A stretch of 7,417 bases of DNA from Pirellulales bacterium. Its GTDB lineage: Bacteria > Planctomycetota > Planctomycetia > Pirellulales > Thermoguttaceae. Both the position numbers and the translations under genes were made by a program. The DNA lies in assembly GCA_030607895.1 (NCBI GenBank), contig JAUWJC010000196.1, positions 1 to 7,417 of the forward strand. Direction: 5' to 3'. Position 1 is the first letter of the stretch. Every line of letters begins with the position of its first letter. The notes below the pieces were generated by a model. The model made no database searches, was not told where the DNA came from, and saw only the letters and a list, made by a program, of their open reading frames with translations. Shown here one piece after another: positions 1 through 6,729 of this stretch.

Positions 1-38
1 ATTGCGACATCCACCCGAATAACACCGGGGCCCACCCG

Positions 39-114
39 CTGCTTGGGACCGCACCCCACCGTACTGCGGGAGAACAGCGGGTTCCCAAGCAGAGCTTGGG
101 AACCAGGTTATGCT
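39..114 (+). repeat. Dispersed hairpin repeat, copy 1
   Basis: A 76-base unit that recurs at 1931-2021 with four substitutions and without the 15-base internal duplication seen there. Its core is a perfect 11-bp inverted repeat (80-90 against 94-104, arm GGTTCCCAAGC) with loop AGA. The unit lies about 40 bases beyond the stop of the HdeD-like gene, so its hairpin could end or protect that transcript, but it has no U-tract on either side. The type resembles REP/REPIN-like intergenic elements; no transposase is in the window. Bases 1-38 upstream hold nothing I can identify. Confidence 0.85.
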
Positions 115-151
115 CGCCACGATCTACACGAATCAACTACCGTTGTACATT

Positions 152-790
152 TCAGGCAGCGGCTGCCTTGTCTGGTGGGGCTATGGCGCGAAGTCCCAGC
201 GAGAGCATAACCCATGCCAAGCCGTTGAAGATCAGTTCGATGCCGACGAACAGGCCGATCACCCAGAGTCCCGAGGCGGGCCACTGCTTGTAGATCAGGA
301 TTCCCAGCATCAGTGAGACAACGCCGTTGAGCAACCCCCAGCCCCAGTCGTGGAACTGCAACATCATGGCGGCGACAATTCGGAAGATACCGCCCACTAT
401 CAGGAAAGCCGCTATCAATAGGGTAAGTGCCAGGGCACCTTGCAGGGGAGCGTCCAGCATAAAGTAGCCGGTAACCACGTACAGAATGCCGATCAACACG
501 TGCAGCAGCAAGCCGCTCCACTTGCCGGCCCAGAAGGAGCTGACGATCTGCGCCAAGCCGGCCAGAAGGAGCAGGGCACCGAACATCGCAACGGTGAAGA
601 CGGACACGAAAAACGACGTGCCCAGCGCGATCACGCCGAACGCGATCAACGCGGTACCCAGCACGAAGAACCACTTCCAGTCTTTCTGCAAATGTTCAAG
701 CTCGTGCGCTGTTTCCGCACACACCGGCCTGCCGGCGATTGTTGCCCCCGAGGGCCCCGCACCTGTCGCTTCTTGAGGCGCGCCACTCAT
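152..790 (-). CDS. HdeD/DUF308 family six-helix membrane protein
   Basis: A 212-residue integral membrane protein. After a hydrophilic N-terminus of about 38 residues, six hydrophobic helices follow at roughly 39-60, 64-87, 93-112, 117-142, 150-167 and 174-199. They form three similar two-helix units, the pattern of the HdeD (DUF308) family, whose E. coli founder is tied to acid resistance; the biochemical role of most members is unknown. The last residues are polar and Ala-rich. The ATG at 790 is chosen because AAGGAGAG (complement of 796-803) sits 7 bases upstream. The frame stays open to 1078, but that extension reads through a heptamer repeat array and is not membrane-like. The gene is divergent from the cNMP-fold gene and nothing nearby suggests a partner. 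Family assignment is fairly sure; function is not. Confidence 0.85.
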   Translation of the reverse strand: MSGAPQEATGAGPSGATIAGRPVCAETAHELEHLQKDWKWFFVLGTALIAFGVIALGTSFFVSVFTVAMFGALLLLAGLAQIVSSFWAGKWSGLLLHVLIGILYVVTGYFMLDAPLQGALALTLLIAAFLIVGGIFRIVAAMMLQFHDWGWGLLNGVVSLMLGILIYKQWPASGLWVIGLFVGIELIFNGLAWVMLSLGLRAIAPPDKAAAA

Positions 791-993
791 AACATCTCTC
801 CTTCTGAAACCTTGTGTTGTTGATACCCGGACCACGTGAAGGCGGCCCATTGCACAAAAGGCCGTGGTCTTCCGCCGCCACTCAAGTATTGACCACGAAC
901 CGGGCAGAGGCCACTTGCGGAAAAAAATACCGGGCAAAGGATCAACGGTCGGCGAATCGCTATCTTCGTTACCTTCCGAGCCACCCGCCGCCA

Positions 994-1070
994 GTTGTGG
1001 GTTGAAAGTTGAAAGTTGAGGGTTGAAAGTTGAGGGTTGAGAGTTGAGAGTTGAGAGTCGAGGGTTGCGA
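994..1070. repeat. Period-7 tandem array, GTTGAGA-type
   Basis: Eleven consecutive 7-base units, all in register. The main variants are GTTGAAA, GTTGAGG and GTTGAGA, with GTTGTGG, GTCGAGG and GTTGCGA at the edges. Variation is mostly at the last two bases of the unit. No spacers interrupt it, so this is a microsatellite-like heptanucleotide repeat and not a CRISPR. Confidence 0.92.
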
Positions 1071-1089
1071 AGCCGCAAGCGGCCCGATT

Positions 1090-1131
1090 CCCCCTTCCCC
1101 CTTCCGCCTTCCCCCTTCCGTCCTGCCCCTT
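1090..1131. repeat. Period-7 polypyrimidine array, CCCCCTT-type
   Basis: Six consecutive 7-base units: CCCCCTT twice, CCGCCTT, CCCCCTT, CCGTCCT, GCCCCTT. It has the same period as the array at 994-1070 but an unrelated sequence, and it lies 19 bases downstream of it. The complementary strand carries runs of five Gs separated by AA, so it could form a G-quadruplex. The last unit overlaps the proposed -35 box of the cNMP-fold gene. Confidence 0.88.
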
Positions 1132-1157
1132 GTCAATGTCGAAGCAAACGATATATT
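1130..1157 (+). promoter_or_regulatory. Predicted sigma70-like promoter of the cNMP-fold gene
   Basis: TTGTCA (1130-1135) and TATATT (1152-1157) each match consensus at five of six positions and are separated by 16 bases. Transcription would start near 1164, giving a leader of about 45-50 bases before the ATG at 1211. A second -10-like box, TAGAAT (1162-1167), lacks a good -35. Confidence 0.5.
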
Positions 1158-1210
1158 GGAGTAGAATAAGACGTTGAATGCTTGTAGTCCATCAGAGGGA
1201 AGGAAAATGC

Positions 1211-1657
1211 ATGGTTCCCGTGGAAGTGCTGCGCAAGTACCTCGATGCCGCCGACGTATCGGATGAGACCATCGAGGCTGTCGCCGAACTTAGCAACGAA
1301 AAAACCTACGAGGCAGACGACATCATCTTCCGGGAAGATCAGACGTCGGAGCATTTGTACATCGTGACCTCGGGTCGGGTAGATGTGCAGTATCTTCTTG
1401 CCAGCGGCAAGCGACAGACCGTGGATAACCTGGAACCGGGGGATTTCCTCGTCTGGTCCGCCGTGGTGAAGCCCCATACCACCGACGCAATCGCTATCTG
1501 CCGGGCAAAGAGCACCCTGGTGGCGATCGAAGCCGAGGGCTTGCGGGAACTCTGCGAGAAAGACCCTCTTTTTGGCTATCGCCTGGTAAGCCAGTTGGCC
1601 CGTGTGATCCGACGTCGGCTGCAAGCGGCCCGGCGGCAGATTGCCGACTCCGAGTAG
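1211..1657 (+). CDS. Stand-alone cyclic-nucleotide-binding-fold protein
   Basis: A 148-residue cytoplasmic protein made of one CRP-type beta-roll (about 22-105) followed by a basic C-helix (about 108-145). It ends where CRP/FNR proteins would begin their helix-turn-helix, so it is a sensor or partner protein and not a DNA-binding regulator. The stretch GDFLVWSAVV (77-86) fits the GWSAL-like variant of the phosphate-binding cassette. The following PHTTDAIA (88-95) lacks the arginine that normally holds the cyclic phosphate, so ligand binding is doubtful or altered. The ATG at 1211 is preferred over one at 1178 because AGAGGGAAGG (1194-1203) is spaced correctly before it. The gene lies upstream of the Pat-like acetyltransferase on the same strand, 384 bases away, which suggests a regulatory link by analogy with mycobacterial Pat. 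The fold is well supported; the ligand and partner are inferred. Confidence 0.85.
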   Translation: MVPVEVLRKYLDAADVSDETIEAVAELSNEKTYEADDIIFREDQTSEHLYIVTSGRVDVQYLLASGKRQTVDNLEPGDFLVWSAVVKPHTTDAIAICRAKSTLVAIEAEGLRELCEKDPLFGYRLVSQLARVIRRRLQAARRQIADSE

Positions 1658-1690
1658 CCGTCGGTTGCGATGCCCGCCGAGTTGCGCTTT

Positions 1691-1771
1691 GCCGAAAAAG
1701 GGACCAGGTTTAATTTGTGCGAAGCACCCTCCGGGCCGTTCCGGCAAATTAAACCTGGTCCCTTTTTCGGC
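1691..1771. repeat. 27-bp perfect inverted repeat, dispersed-element type
   Basis: Arms 1691-1717 and 1745-1771 are exact reverse complements and include GGGACCAGGTTTAATTTG; the loop is 27 bases. The element starts 34 bases after the stop of the cNMP-fold gene. In RNA it would form a very stable stem, with a U5 run inside the 3' arm. It could therefore work as a bidirectional terminator or a 3'-end barrier, separating this gene from the acetyltransferase gene. Terminal-inverted-repeat layout and small size also fit a MITE or REPIN-like mobile element. I associate GGGACCAGGTTTA palindromes with planctomycete genomes from memory, not from a search. Confidence 0.85.
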
Positions 1772-1919
1772 CTCATTGACAAGGTCTGCGTAATCGGCAA
1801 CCGCGATCTGGCCGTCACGGGCAGCCCAATCCCGCGAGCCCGTGTAATTCAACGCGGCGACCTAATCCTTAACGCTTTCCTCTTCTTCGTCGCCCTATTA
1901 TATTGATGGGTTTACACTC

Positions 1920-2021
1920 GGTCCCAAGCTCTGCTTGGGACCGCACCGCACCGTACTGCTGGAAAATAGCGGGTTCCCAAGCAGCGGGTTCCCAAGCAGA
2001 GCTTGGGAACCAGGTTATGCT
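1920..2021 (+). repeat. Dispersed hairpin repeat, copy 2, expanded
   Basis: This is the second copy of the unit at 39-114, in the same orientation. It adds a perfect 10-bp inverted repeat at its 5' side (1920-1929 against 1933-1942, loop TCT). It also contains a tandem 15-base duplication (1971-1985 and 1986-2000). The main hairpin, 1987-1997 against 2001-2011 with loop AGA, is identical to that of copy 1. The repeat ends 7 bases before the ribosome binding site of the acyl-CoA synthetase/acetyltransferase gene. If transcription starts upstream, both hairpins would lie in that gene's leader. Confidence 0.85.
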
Positions 2022-2028
2022 GTCCGTT

Positions 2029-2033
2029 AGGAG
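2029..2033 (+). promoter_or_regulatory. Ribosome binding site deciding a GTG start
   Basis: AGGAG at 2029-2033 lies 8 bases before GTG 2042. It places the start after the repeat and not at the in-frame TTG 2003. That TTG would add MGTRLC-type residues that are simply the repeat translated: copy 1 encodes the same six residues. Confidence 0.75.
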
Positions 2034-2041
2034 TCATAAGA

Positions 2042-4732
2042 GTGAGCATCGAAAACCTAGACAAGATATTCGATCCGCACCGGGTTGCCGTGATTGGCGC
2101 CAGCGACACGCCGACCAGTGTCGGCTACACGGTTCTCAACAATTTAATTGGCTCGGGTTTTCGCGGGGTGGTCTACCCGGTCAATCTCAAACGAGAATCG
2201 GTCCAGGGGATTCAGGCTTACAAAGATATTCCCAGCCTGCCCCATCCACCCGACCTGGCGGTGATTTGCACGCCCGCGACTACCGTGCCGGCAATCATTC
2301 GCCAGTGTGGTGAAGCAGGCACCCGGGGTGTTGTGATCATTTCGGCCGGTTTCCGCGAGATTGGCGAGGAAGGAAGGAAGCTCGAGCGGCAAGTCCTCGA
2401 AGAACAGCGCAAGTTCGACGGGATGCGGATCATGGGCCCCAACTGTTTGGGCATAATCGTGCCGGGCATACACTTGAATGCCAGTTTTGCCGCGGCCACT
2501 CCCAAGAAAGGGCACATCGGGTTCATTTCCCAATCCGGTGCGCTCTGTACCTCGGTGCTCGACTGGGCAATCGAGGAGGAGATCGGCTTTTCCTATTTCG
2601 TGTCGGTAGGCAACATGCTCGACGTTAGCATGGGTGACCTGATCGATTATTTCGGATCGGCCACCGAGACGCAGTCGCTAATTCTGTACATCGAGTCGAT
2701 CAGTGAGGCCCGCGAGTTCATGTCGGCTGCACGAGCTTTCTCCCGAACCAAGCCGATCGTTGCTTACAAGGCGGGCCGTTTCGCCGAATCGGCTCAGGCG
2801 GCCGCATCGCATACCGGGGCGATGGCCGGTGTGGACGCGGTGTACGACGCGGCGTTTCAGCGGGCGGGTATCGTGCGGATTTTCGATGTCGACGATATGT
2901 TCGACTGCGCCGAGCTATTGGCGCGGCAGCAGCCTCCCAAGGGCGATCGGCTGGCGATAATCACCAACGCGGGCGGGCCGGGCGTTATGACCACCGACGC
3001 CCTGATTGCCTTGGACGGCAAGATGGCCACGCTCTCCGACGAACCGGTTGAGGAATTGAACGAGTTCCTGCCGTCCTGCTGGTCGCACAACAACCCGATC
3101 GACCTGCTGGGTGACGCACCGCCGGAGCGGTTTGCCAAGACGTTGGAGGTCGTACTGAAAGACAATGAGGTAGATGCCGTGCTGGTCATACTCACGCCGC
3201 AGGCAATGACCGATGCGACCGCCACCGCCCACGCCGTGCACCAGGCGGCGGCACACGGTTTCAAGCCGGTGTTGTCGGCTTGGATGGGCGGCGCGATGGT
3301 TAGCGAAGGGGTGCAGTTGCTCAACGAGGCGGGTGTTCCCACTTACACAACGCCGGAAAAGGCCGTCCGCGCATTCATGCATCTGGTATCTTACGCCAGA
3401 AATCTCGAGACCCTCCACGAGACCCCGCGCGACATTCCCGTGGCGTTCAGCCTGGATCGCAAGCGATTGCGTGGGATTTTCGACACGATCTTGACCGAGG
3501 GAGGCGACGTTCTGTCGGAGAACGTATCGAAGGCTTTTTTGGAAGCTTACGAGATTCCGGTAACGAAGCCGCACCTGGCCCGGTCGGCGGGCGAAGCAAT
3601 CGAGGCGGCTCGGCTTTGTGGCTATCCGGTGGTGATGAAGATTCACTCGCCGCAAATCACTCATAAAAGCGACGTGGGGGGCGTCGTGTTGAACCTGTCC
3701 GGCGACGAGTCGGTGAGGAATGCTTACGAAAAGATGATGGAGAGAGCCGCCGAGAAACGGCCCGATGCCCAAATCACCGGTATCACCGTTCAGCAAATGG
3801 TGACCGATCCCAACGGCATCGAGTTGATCGTGGGGACAAAGAAGGATCCGGTTTTTGGTTCCGTGATAATGGTGGGGTCGGGTGGCGTTGCGGCCGAGGT
3901 GTTCCGCGACCGAGCGTTGGGAATGCCGCCGCTGAACGAATCGCTTGCCCGCCGAATGCTCGAATCGCTCAAATCGTGGCCGCTTTTGCAAGGCTATCGC
4001 GGCAAACCGGCCGCCAACATCAACCGGCTCATCGAAATCCTCATGCGGTTCTCCTACCTGGGGGCCGACTACCCGGAAATACAGGAAATCGACGTCAATC
4101 CGCTGCTGGTCACCCCCGAGGACGCCATTGCCCTGGACGCCCGGGTAATCGTCGACCGCAACTTGGTGGTCCACTCGGTCCGGCCGTATGCCCATCTGGC
4201 AATCCGGCCGTACCCGGAGGAGTTCGTCACCGAGCGGAAGATGAAGGACGGGACACCGGTAATCCTCCGGCCGATCAAGCCGGAAGACGAACCGATGTGG
4301 CACGAGTTGCTGGCGGGTTGCTCGACCCAGTCGCTTTGGTTCCGTTTCAGCTACTTGTTCAAGCAGACCACTCACGAGATGGCCACCCGATACTGCTTTA
4401 TCGACTACGACCGCGAAATCGGCATCGTGGCCGAGGTGGAGGAGGAAGGCGAACGGAAGCTGCTCGGCGTCGGCCGGTTGGTGGCCGACATGAATCACGA
4501 AACGGCCGAGTACGCGGTGATTGTGGTCGACCGTTGGCACGGCCATGGCCGGGGTGGGGTTCTGACCGATTATTGTCTTGAAGTCGCCCAGCGGTGGCAC
4601 GTCAAGAAAGTGGTTGCGGAGACCTCCAAGGACAACCACCGTATGTTGGCCACGTTCCGCAAGCGGGGCTTCGAGCTGAACGATCAGCAGGAAGAAGACG
4701 TCGTGCTGGTCAGCAAGTCGGTCGCCGAGTAG
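2042..4732 (+). CDS. Acyl-CoA synthetase (NDP-forming)/GNAT acetyltransferase fusion, Pat/PatZ-like
   Basis: An 896-residue cytoplasmic protein, close to the 886 residues of Salmonella Pat. In order: a CoA-binding Rossmann domain (about 8-135, with GPNCLG at 132-137), two succinyl-CoA-ligase-like domains (about 145-455), an ATP-grasp domain (about 490-710, ending with EIDVNP at 682-687) and a GNAT domain (about 738-890). The GNAT acetyl-CoA loop reads HGHGRG (833-838). E823 in AEYAVIV is the likely general base, matching E809 of Salmonella Pat. Pat-type enzymes acetylate lysines, classically inactivating acetyl-CoA synthetase. Unlike what is described for enterobacterial Pat, the synthetase half keeps a histidine in SHTGAMAG (H257), one in THKSDVGG (H541) and a glutamate in YIES (E218). 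These fit the phosphoryl-transfer residues of ADP-forming acetyl-CoA synthetase, so ligase activity may persist. The cNMP-fold gene upstream may supply regulation. Architecture is certain; activity and targets are inferred. Confidence 0.93.
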   Translation: MSIENLDKIFDPHRVAVIGASDTPTSVGYTVLNNLIGSGFRGVVYPVNLKRESVQGIQAYKDIPSLPHPPDLAVICTPATTVPAIIRQCGEAGTRGVVIISAGFREIGEEGRKLERQVLEEQRKFDGMRIMGPNCLGIIVPGIHLNASFAAATPKKGHIGFISQSGALCTSVLDWAIEEEIGFSYFVSVGNMLDVSMGDLIDYFGSATETQSLILYIESISEAREFMSAARAFSRTKPIVAYKAGRFAESAQAAASHTGAMAGVDAVYDAAFQRAGIVRIFDVDDMFDCAELLARQQPPKGDRLAIITNAGGPGVMTTDALIALDGKMATLSDEPVEELNEFLPSCWSHNNPIDLLGDAPPERFAKTLEVVLKDNEVDAVLVILTPQAMTDATATAHAVHQAAAHGFKPVLSAWMGGAMVSEGVQLLNEAGVPTYTTPEKAVRAFMHLVSYARNLETLHETPRDIPVAFSLDRKRLRGIFDTILTEGGDVLSENVSKAFLEAYEIPVTKPHLARSAGEAIEAARLCGYPVVMKIHSPQITHKSDVGGVVLNLSGDESVRNAYEKMMERAAEKRPDAQITGITVQQMVTDPNGIELIVGTKKDPVFGSVIMVGSGGVAAEVFRDRALGMPPLNESLARRMLESLKSWPLLQGYRGKPAANINRLIEILMRFSYLGADYPEIQEIDVNPLLVTPEDAIALDARVIVDRNLVVHSVRPYAHLAIRPYPEEFVTERKMKDGTPVILRPIKPEDEPMWHELLAGCSTQSLWFRFSYLFKQTTHEMATRYCFIDYDREIGIVAEVEEEGERKLLGVGRLVADMNHETAEYAVIVVDRWHGHGRGGVLTDYCLEVAQRWHVKKVVAETSKDNHRMLATFRKRGFELNDQQEEDVVLVSKSVAE

Positions 4733-4794
4733 TGCGGCTGCCCGCTGCCTTGGTCGTTATCGGCAGATGTTCCACACGGCACGCATCAACTCCA

Positions 4795-6696
4795 TCATGG
4801 TCTTGCACTGCTGCTTGCGGGTTGGGTGGCTGCTTTTGACGCGGTCTGTTTCTTTCTTTCGGCGAACATCCGCTTGACCACCGCCGCCGCCTTGCGGGGC
4901 GTGCAATCATCCAGATTGAAAATCCCGTAATGTATGTTGGGCGGTATGGGCCGTATTCCGAAATGTATGTTGGGCGGCTCCAGCTTCGCTTCTTGAGTCG
5001 CGGGTTTGGAAAATTGATACACGGTGGCCCCACAGACATAGGGGGCAGTCATTCCGGAAAACGCCTCTTCGATCGTCCGCGATTGTTGTTCTTGATCTTC
5101 TTTGCCATACGTACACCTATAGCCAAACTCGGTCACCAGGATCGGTTTGCCGGGGTAACTCTTATGAATACCAGAGAGACGCTGAACCCACCCGGCTTTA
5201 TCCCGATCGTAGTAATTCAAACACGCCACATCACCCAAGTCGAATGCTCCGTCCCGATAATGGATTTGGACCACCAGGCGGGACGGATCCAACTGTTTAG
5301 CCAGGCGGATGAACTTCTTCAGTGCCTCCACGACGCCCTTCTTCATCCCCACCTCGTTGCTCACGCTCCAGAAGATGATCGAGGGGTGGTTCATGTCGCG
5401 GTGGATCATTTTTGGGATTTGGCGTGTGGCGGCTGCCACGACACCTCGAAAATGCGCGCTCGCCTCACCGCCGCGGTCGCCGGGCGCGATACTGTTGCAC
5501 CACCAGTGCAGGTTGTTCTCTTCCATGACCAGGATGCCGATCTCGTCGCACAGGTCCAGTTCCCTGGTGCCGGCGGGAGTGCATGGGATGCGAAGAAAGT
5601 TGCAGCCCAAATCCTTGATCTTCAACAGATCGGAGCGGAAGGCCTCCAGATCGACGGCCATTCCGGTGCGTGGCGACCAGTCGTGCCGGTTGATGCCGTA
5701 AAGGAAAATCGGCTTGCCGTTGAGATACAGCTTTTCGCCCCTGGTCTCGATCTTGCGGAATCCGAAGCGGCACTGCTGATGATCTACCCGGTGGTCACCC
5801 AACTCCAAAGATACCTTGGCCACGTAGAGGTTAGGATGATCGGGCGACCAGGGCTTCACGCCGGGTACCGTGCCCTCGAAAAGGACATCTCGGTTCTCGC
5901 CGGCTCCGAGCTCGGCCGTATCCGCGGCAAAACGGCCAAGGATCGAGCCTTTCCGGTCGGCAATTTGCACCTGCACTTTCCCTTTGACCGCCTCCGGCCG
6001 GTTGTTGGCCACATTGATCTTCAGCGCGAACTTGCCTGCTTTATCGTTCGGTTCGGCATGGGTGAAACGGGCGCTTTCGATGTGGAAACGGTCCATGGCG
6101 ATCAGTTGCACGTCGCGGATAATCCCGCCGTCGGGAAACATGCCCCATTGAAGCCCCGGCGCGCGGTTGCCCGGCCGAGGAGTGTTGTCGGTGCGTACCA
6201 CAAGCACGTTGTCCATACCATATTGGATGACATCACTTACGGGAATCTCGAACTGCAGAAGGCCGTCGGGATGGTCGAAGACGTGTTTGCCGTTGATCCA
6301 GTAGCGGGATACCCAGTTGACGCCTTCGAAGCGAATGATGATTCGCTTGCCTTGCCAATCCTTGGGGACGTGGAATGATCTTCTGAACCAGACCAGGCCG
6401 TGGCGTCGCCGGATGTCCGGCCCGCATGTCTCGTAGCTACAGGGAACGTTCACCTCGCGCCACATCCGGCTGCCCGGGCCGCCATACCAGCCGCCGGTAA
6501 CGTCGTAGTTCGGGTCGGCGTATCCGAACTGTTCGCCTCGGTTCTCCCAATCGGGCTGACACCGCCAGACGCCGGCCATGTTTTGCCGCTGCCTGGTGCC
6601 CTTTGCGCCACGCTCGGTTTGGTCGGCCAGTGCGAGCGTTGCGCCAGCAAATACCAGGAACAATAAAACGGCAGCACCCAACTTACTTATCTTCAT
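4795..6696 (-). CDS. Exported glycoside hydrolase family 2 enzyme
   Basis: A 633-residue secreted enzyme. Residues 1-24 are a signal peptide (MKISK, a hydrophobic core, then ALA before D25), so it acts outside the cytoplasm. Next come the GH2 sugar-binding jelly roll (about 40-200), an immunoglobulin-like sandwich (about 205-315) and a catalytic TIM barrel (about 320-610). The acid/base is E448 in WSVSNEVG and the nucleophile is E523 in VTEFG. NGKPIFLYGINRHDW (326-340) is the usual barrel entry. Length is close to beta-glucuronidases (about 600), but the NxKG motif that recognises glucuronate is replaced by NIHYG, so a glucuronidase is unlikely. A galactosidase or another exo-glycosidase is possible. 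The C-terminus is a Lys/Ala/Ser-rich tail, and an 11-residue duplication precedes it. GAGAGG lies 8 bases before the ATG. The gene converges on the acetyltransferase gene with a 62-base gap and no clear terminator. Confidence 0.93.
   Translation of the reverse strand: MKISKLGAAVLLFLVFAGATLALADQTERGAKGTRQRQNMAGVWRCQPDWENRGEQFGYADPNYDVTGGWYGGPGSRMWREVNVPCSYETCGPDIRRRHGLVWFRRSFHVPKDWQGKRIIIRFEGVNWVSRYWINGKHVFDHPDGLLQFEIPVSDVIQYGMDNVLVVRTDNTPRPGNRAPGLQWGMFPDGGIIRDVQLIAMDRFHIESARFTHAEPNDKAGKFALKINVANNRPEAVKGKVQVQIADRKGSILGRFAADTAELGAGENRDVLFEGTVPGVKPWSPDHPNLYVAKVSLELGDHRVDHQQCRFGFRKIETRGEKLYLNGKPIFLYGINRHDWSPRTGMAVDLEAFRSDLLKIKDLGCNFLRIPCTPAGTRELDLCDEIGILVMEENNLHWWCNSIAPGDRGGEASAHFRGVVAAATRQIPKMIHRDMNHPSIIFWSVSNEVGMKKGVVEALKKFIRLAKQLDPSRLVVQIHYRDGAFDLGDVACLNYYDRDKAGWVQRLSGIHKSYPGKPILVTEFGYRCTYGKEDQEQQSRTIEEAFSGMTAPYVCGATVYQFSKPATQEAKLEPPNIHFGIRPIPPNIHYGIFNLDDCTPRKAAAVVKRMFAERKKQTASKAATQPASSSARP
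4929..4977. repeat. 33-base-period in-frame duplication within the GH2 gene
   Basis: An identical 16-base core occurs at 4929-4944 and 4962-4977, an offset of 33 bases or 11 codons. In the protein it gives PPNIHFGIRPI followed by PPNIHYGIFNL (residues 574-595). It sits just before the last barrel segment. The second copy aligns better with the usual GH2 end. Confidence 0.85.
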
Positions 6697-6729
6697 CTCT
6701 TCTACCTCTCAGTAAGAACACTTTGACGC

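Larger units (their letters stand above)
791..1210. other. Divergent intergenic region, repeat-rich
   Basis: This 420-base spacer between divergent genes holds no credible gene. It contains the heptamer GACCACG three times: 830-836 (+), 863-869 (reverse) and 891-897 (+), spaced as possible binding sites upstream of the HdeD-like gene. It also has an imperfect 10-base direct repeat (901-910 and 931-940), two period-7 arrays (994-1070, 1090-1131) and the promoter listed at 1130-1157. No convincing promoter was seen for the minus-strand gene. Confidence 0.6.
1658..2041. other. Repeat-filled intergenic spacer
   Basis: This 384-base spacer between two co-directional genes contains the 27-bp inverted repeat (1691-1771) and the second dispersed hairpin repeat (1920-2021). 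The stretch 1772-1919 has short open frames on both strands but none with family features I recognise. An AT-rich TATTATATT (1896-1904) could hold a -10 box for the downstream gene, but no acceptable -35 lies at the right distance. No gene is called here. Confidence 0.6.

Noticed and set aside
791..1078. Open extension upstream of the HdeD-like gene, which would give a 308-residue protein
   Set aside because: The added residues translate a heptamer array and lack family features, and a strong ribosome binding site supports the start at 790.
994..1131. CRISPR array
   Set aside because: Units are 7 bases long and directly abutting, without spacers.
1133..1852. 239-codon minus-strand frame across the cNMP gene and the inverted repeat
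   Set aside because: Most of it is antisense to a supported gene and the rest translates the repeat. The piece 1772-1852 could be a gene remnant, but I recognise nothing in it.
2003..2041. In-frame TTG start for the Pat-like protein
   Set aside because: It lies inside the dispersed repeat, adds repeat-derived residues, and a good AGGAG precedes GTG 2042.
2915..4639. 574-codon open frame on the minus strand
   Set aside because: It is antisense to the acyl-CoA synthetase/GNAT gene, whose domains and motifs are clear; its own product shows no family features.
1211..4732. Simple two-gene operon of the cNMP-fold and Pat-like genes
   Set aside because: The 384-base gap contains a very stable 27-bp stem and further hairpins, so co-transcription cannot be assumed.
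4930..6378. 482-codon open frame on the plus strand
   Set aside because: It is antisense to the GH2 gene, which has both catalytic glutamates and a signal peptide.
4795..6696. Naming the GH2 enzyme a beta-glucuronidase
   Set aside because: Length fits, but the NxKG glucuronate-recognition motif is absent; the substrate is left open.
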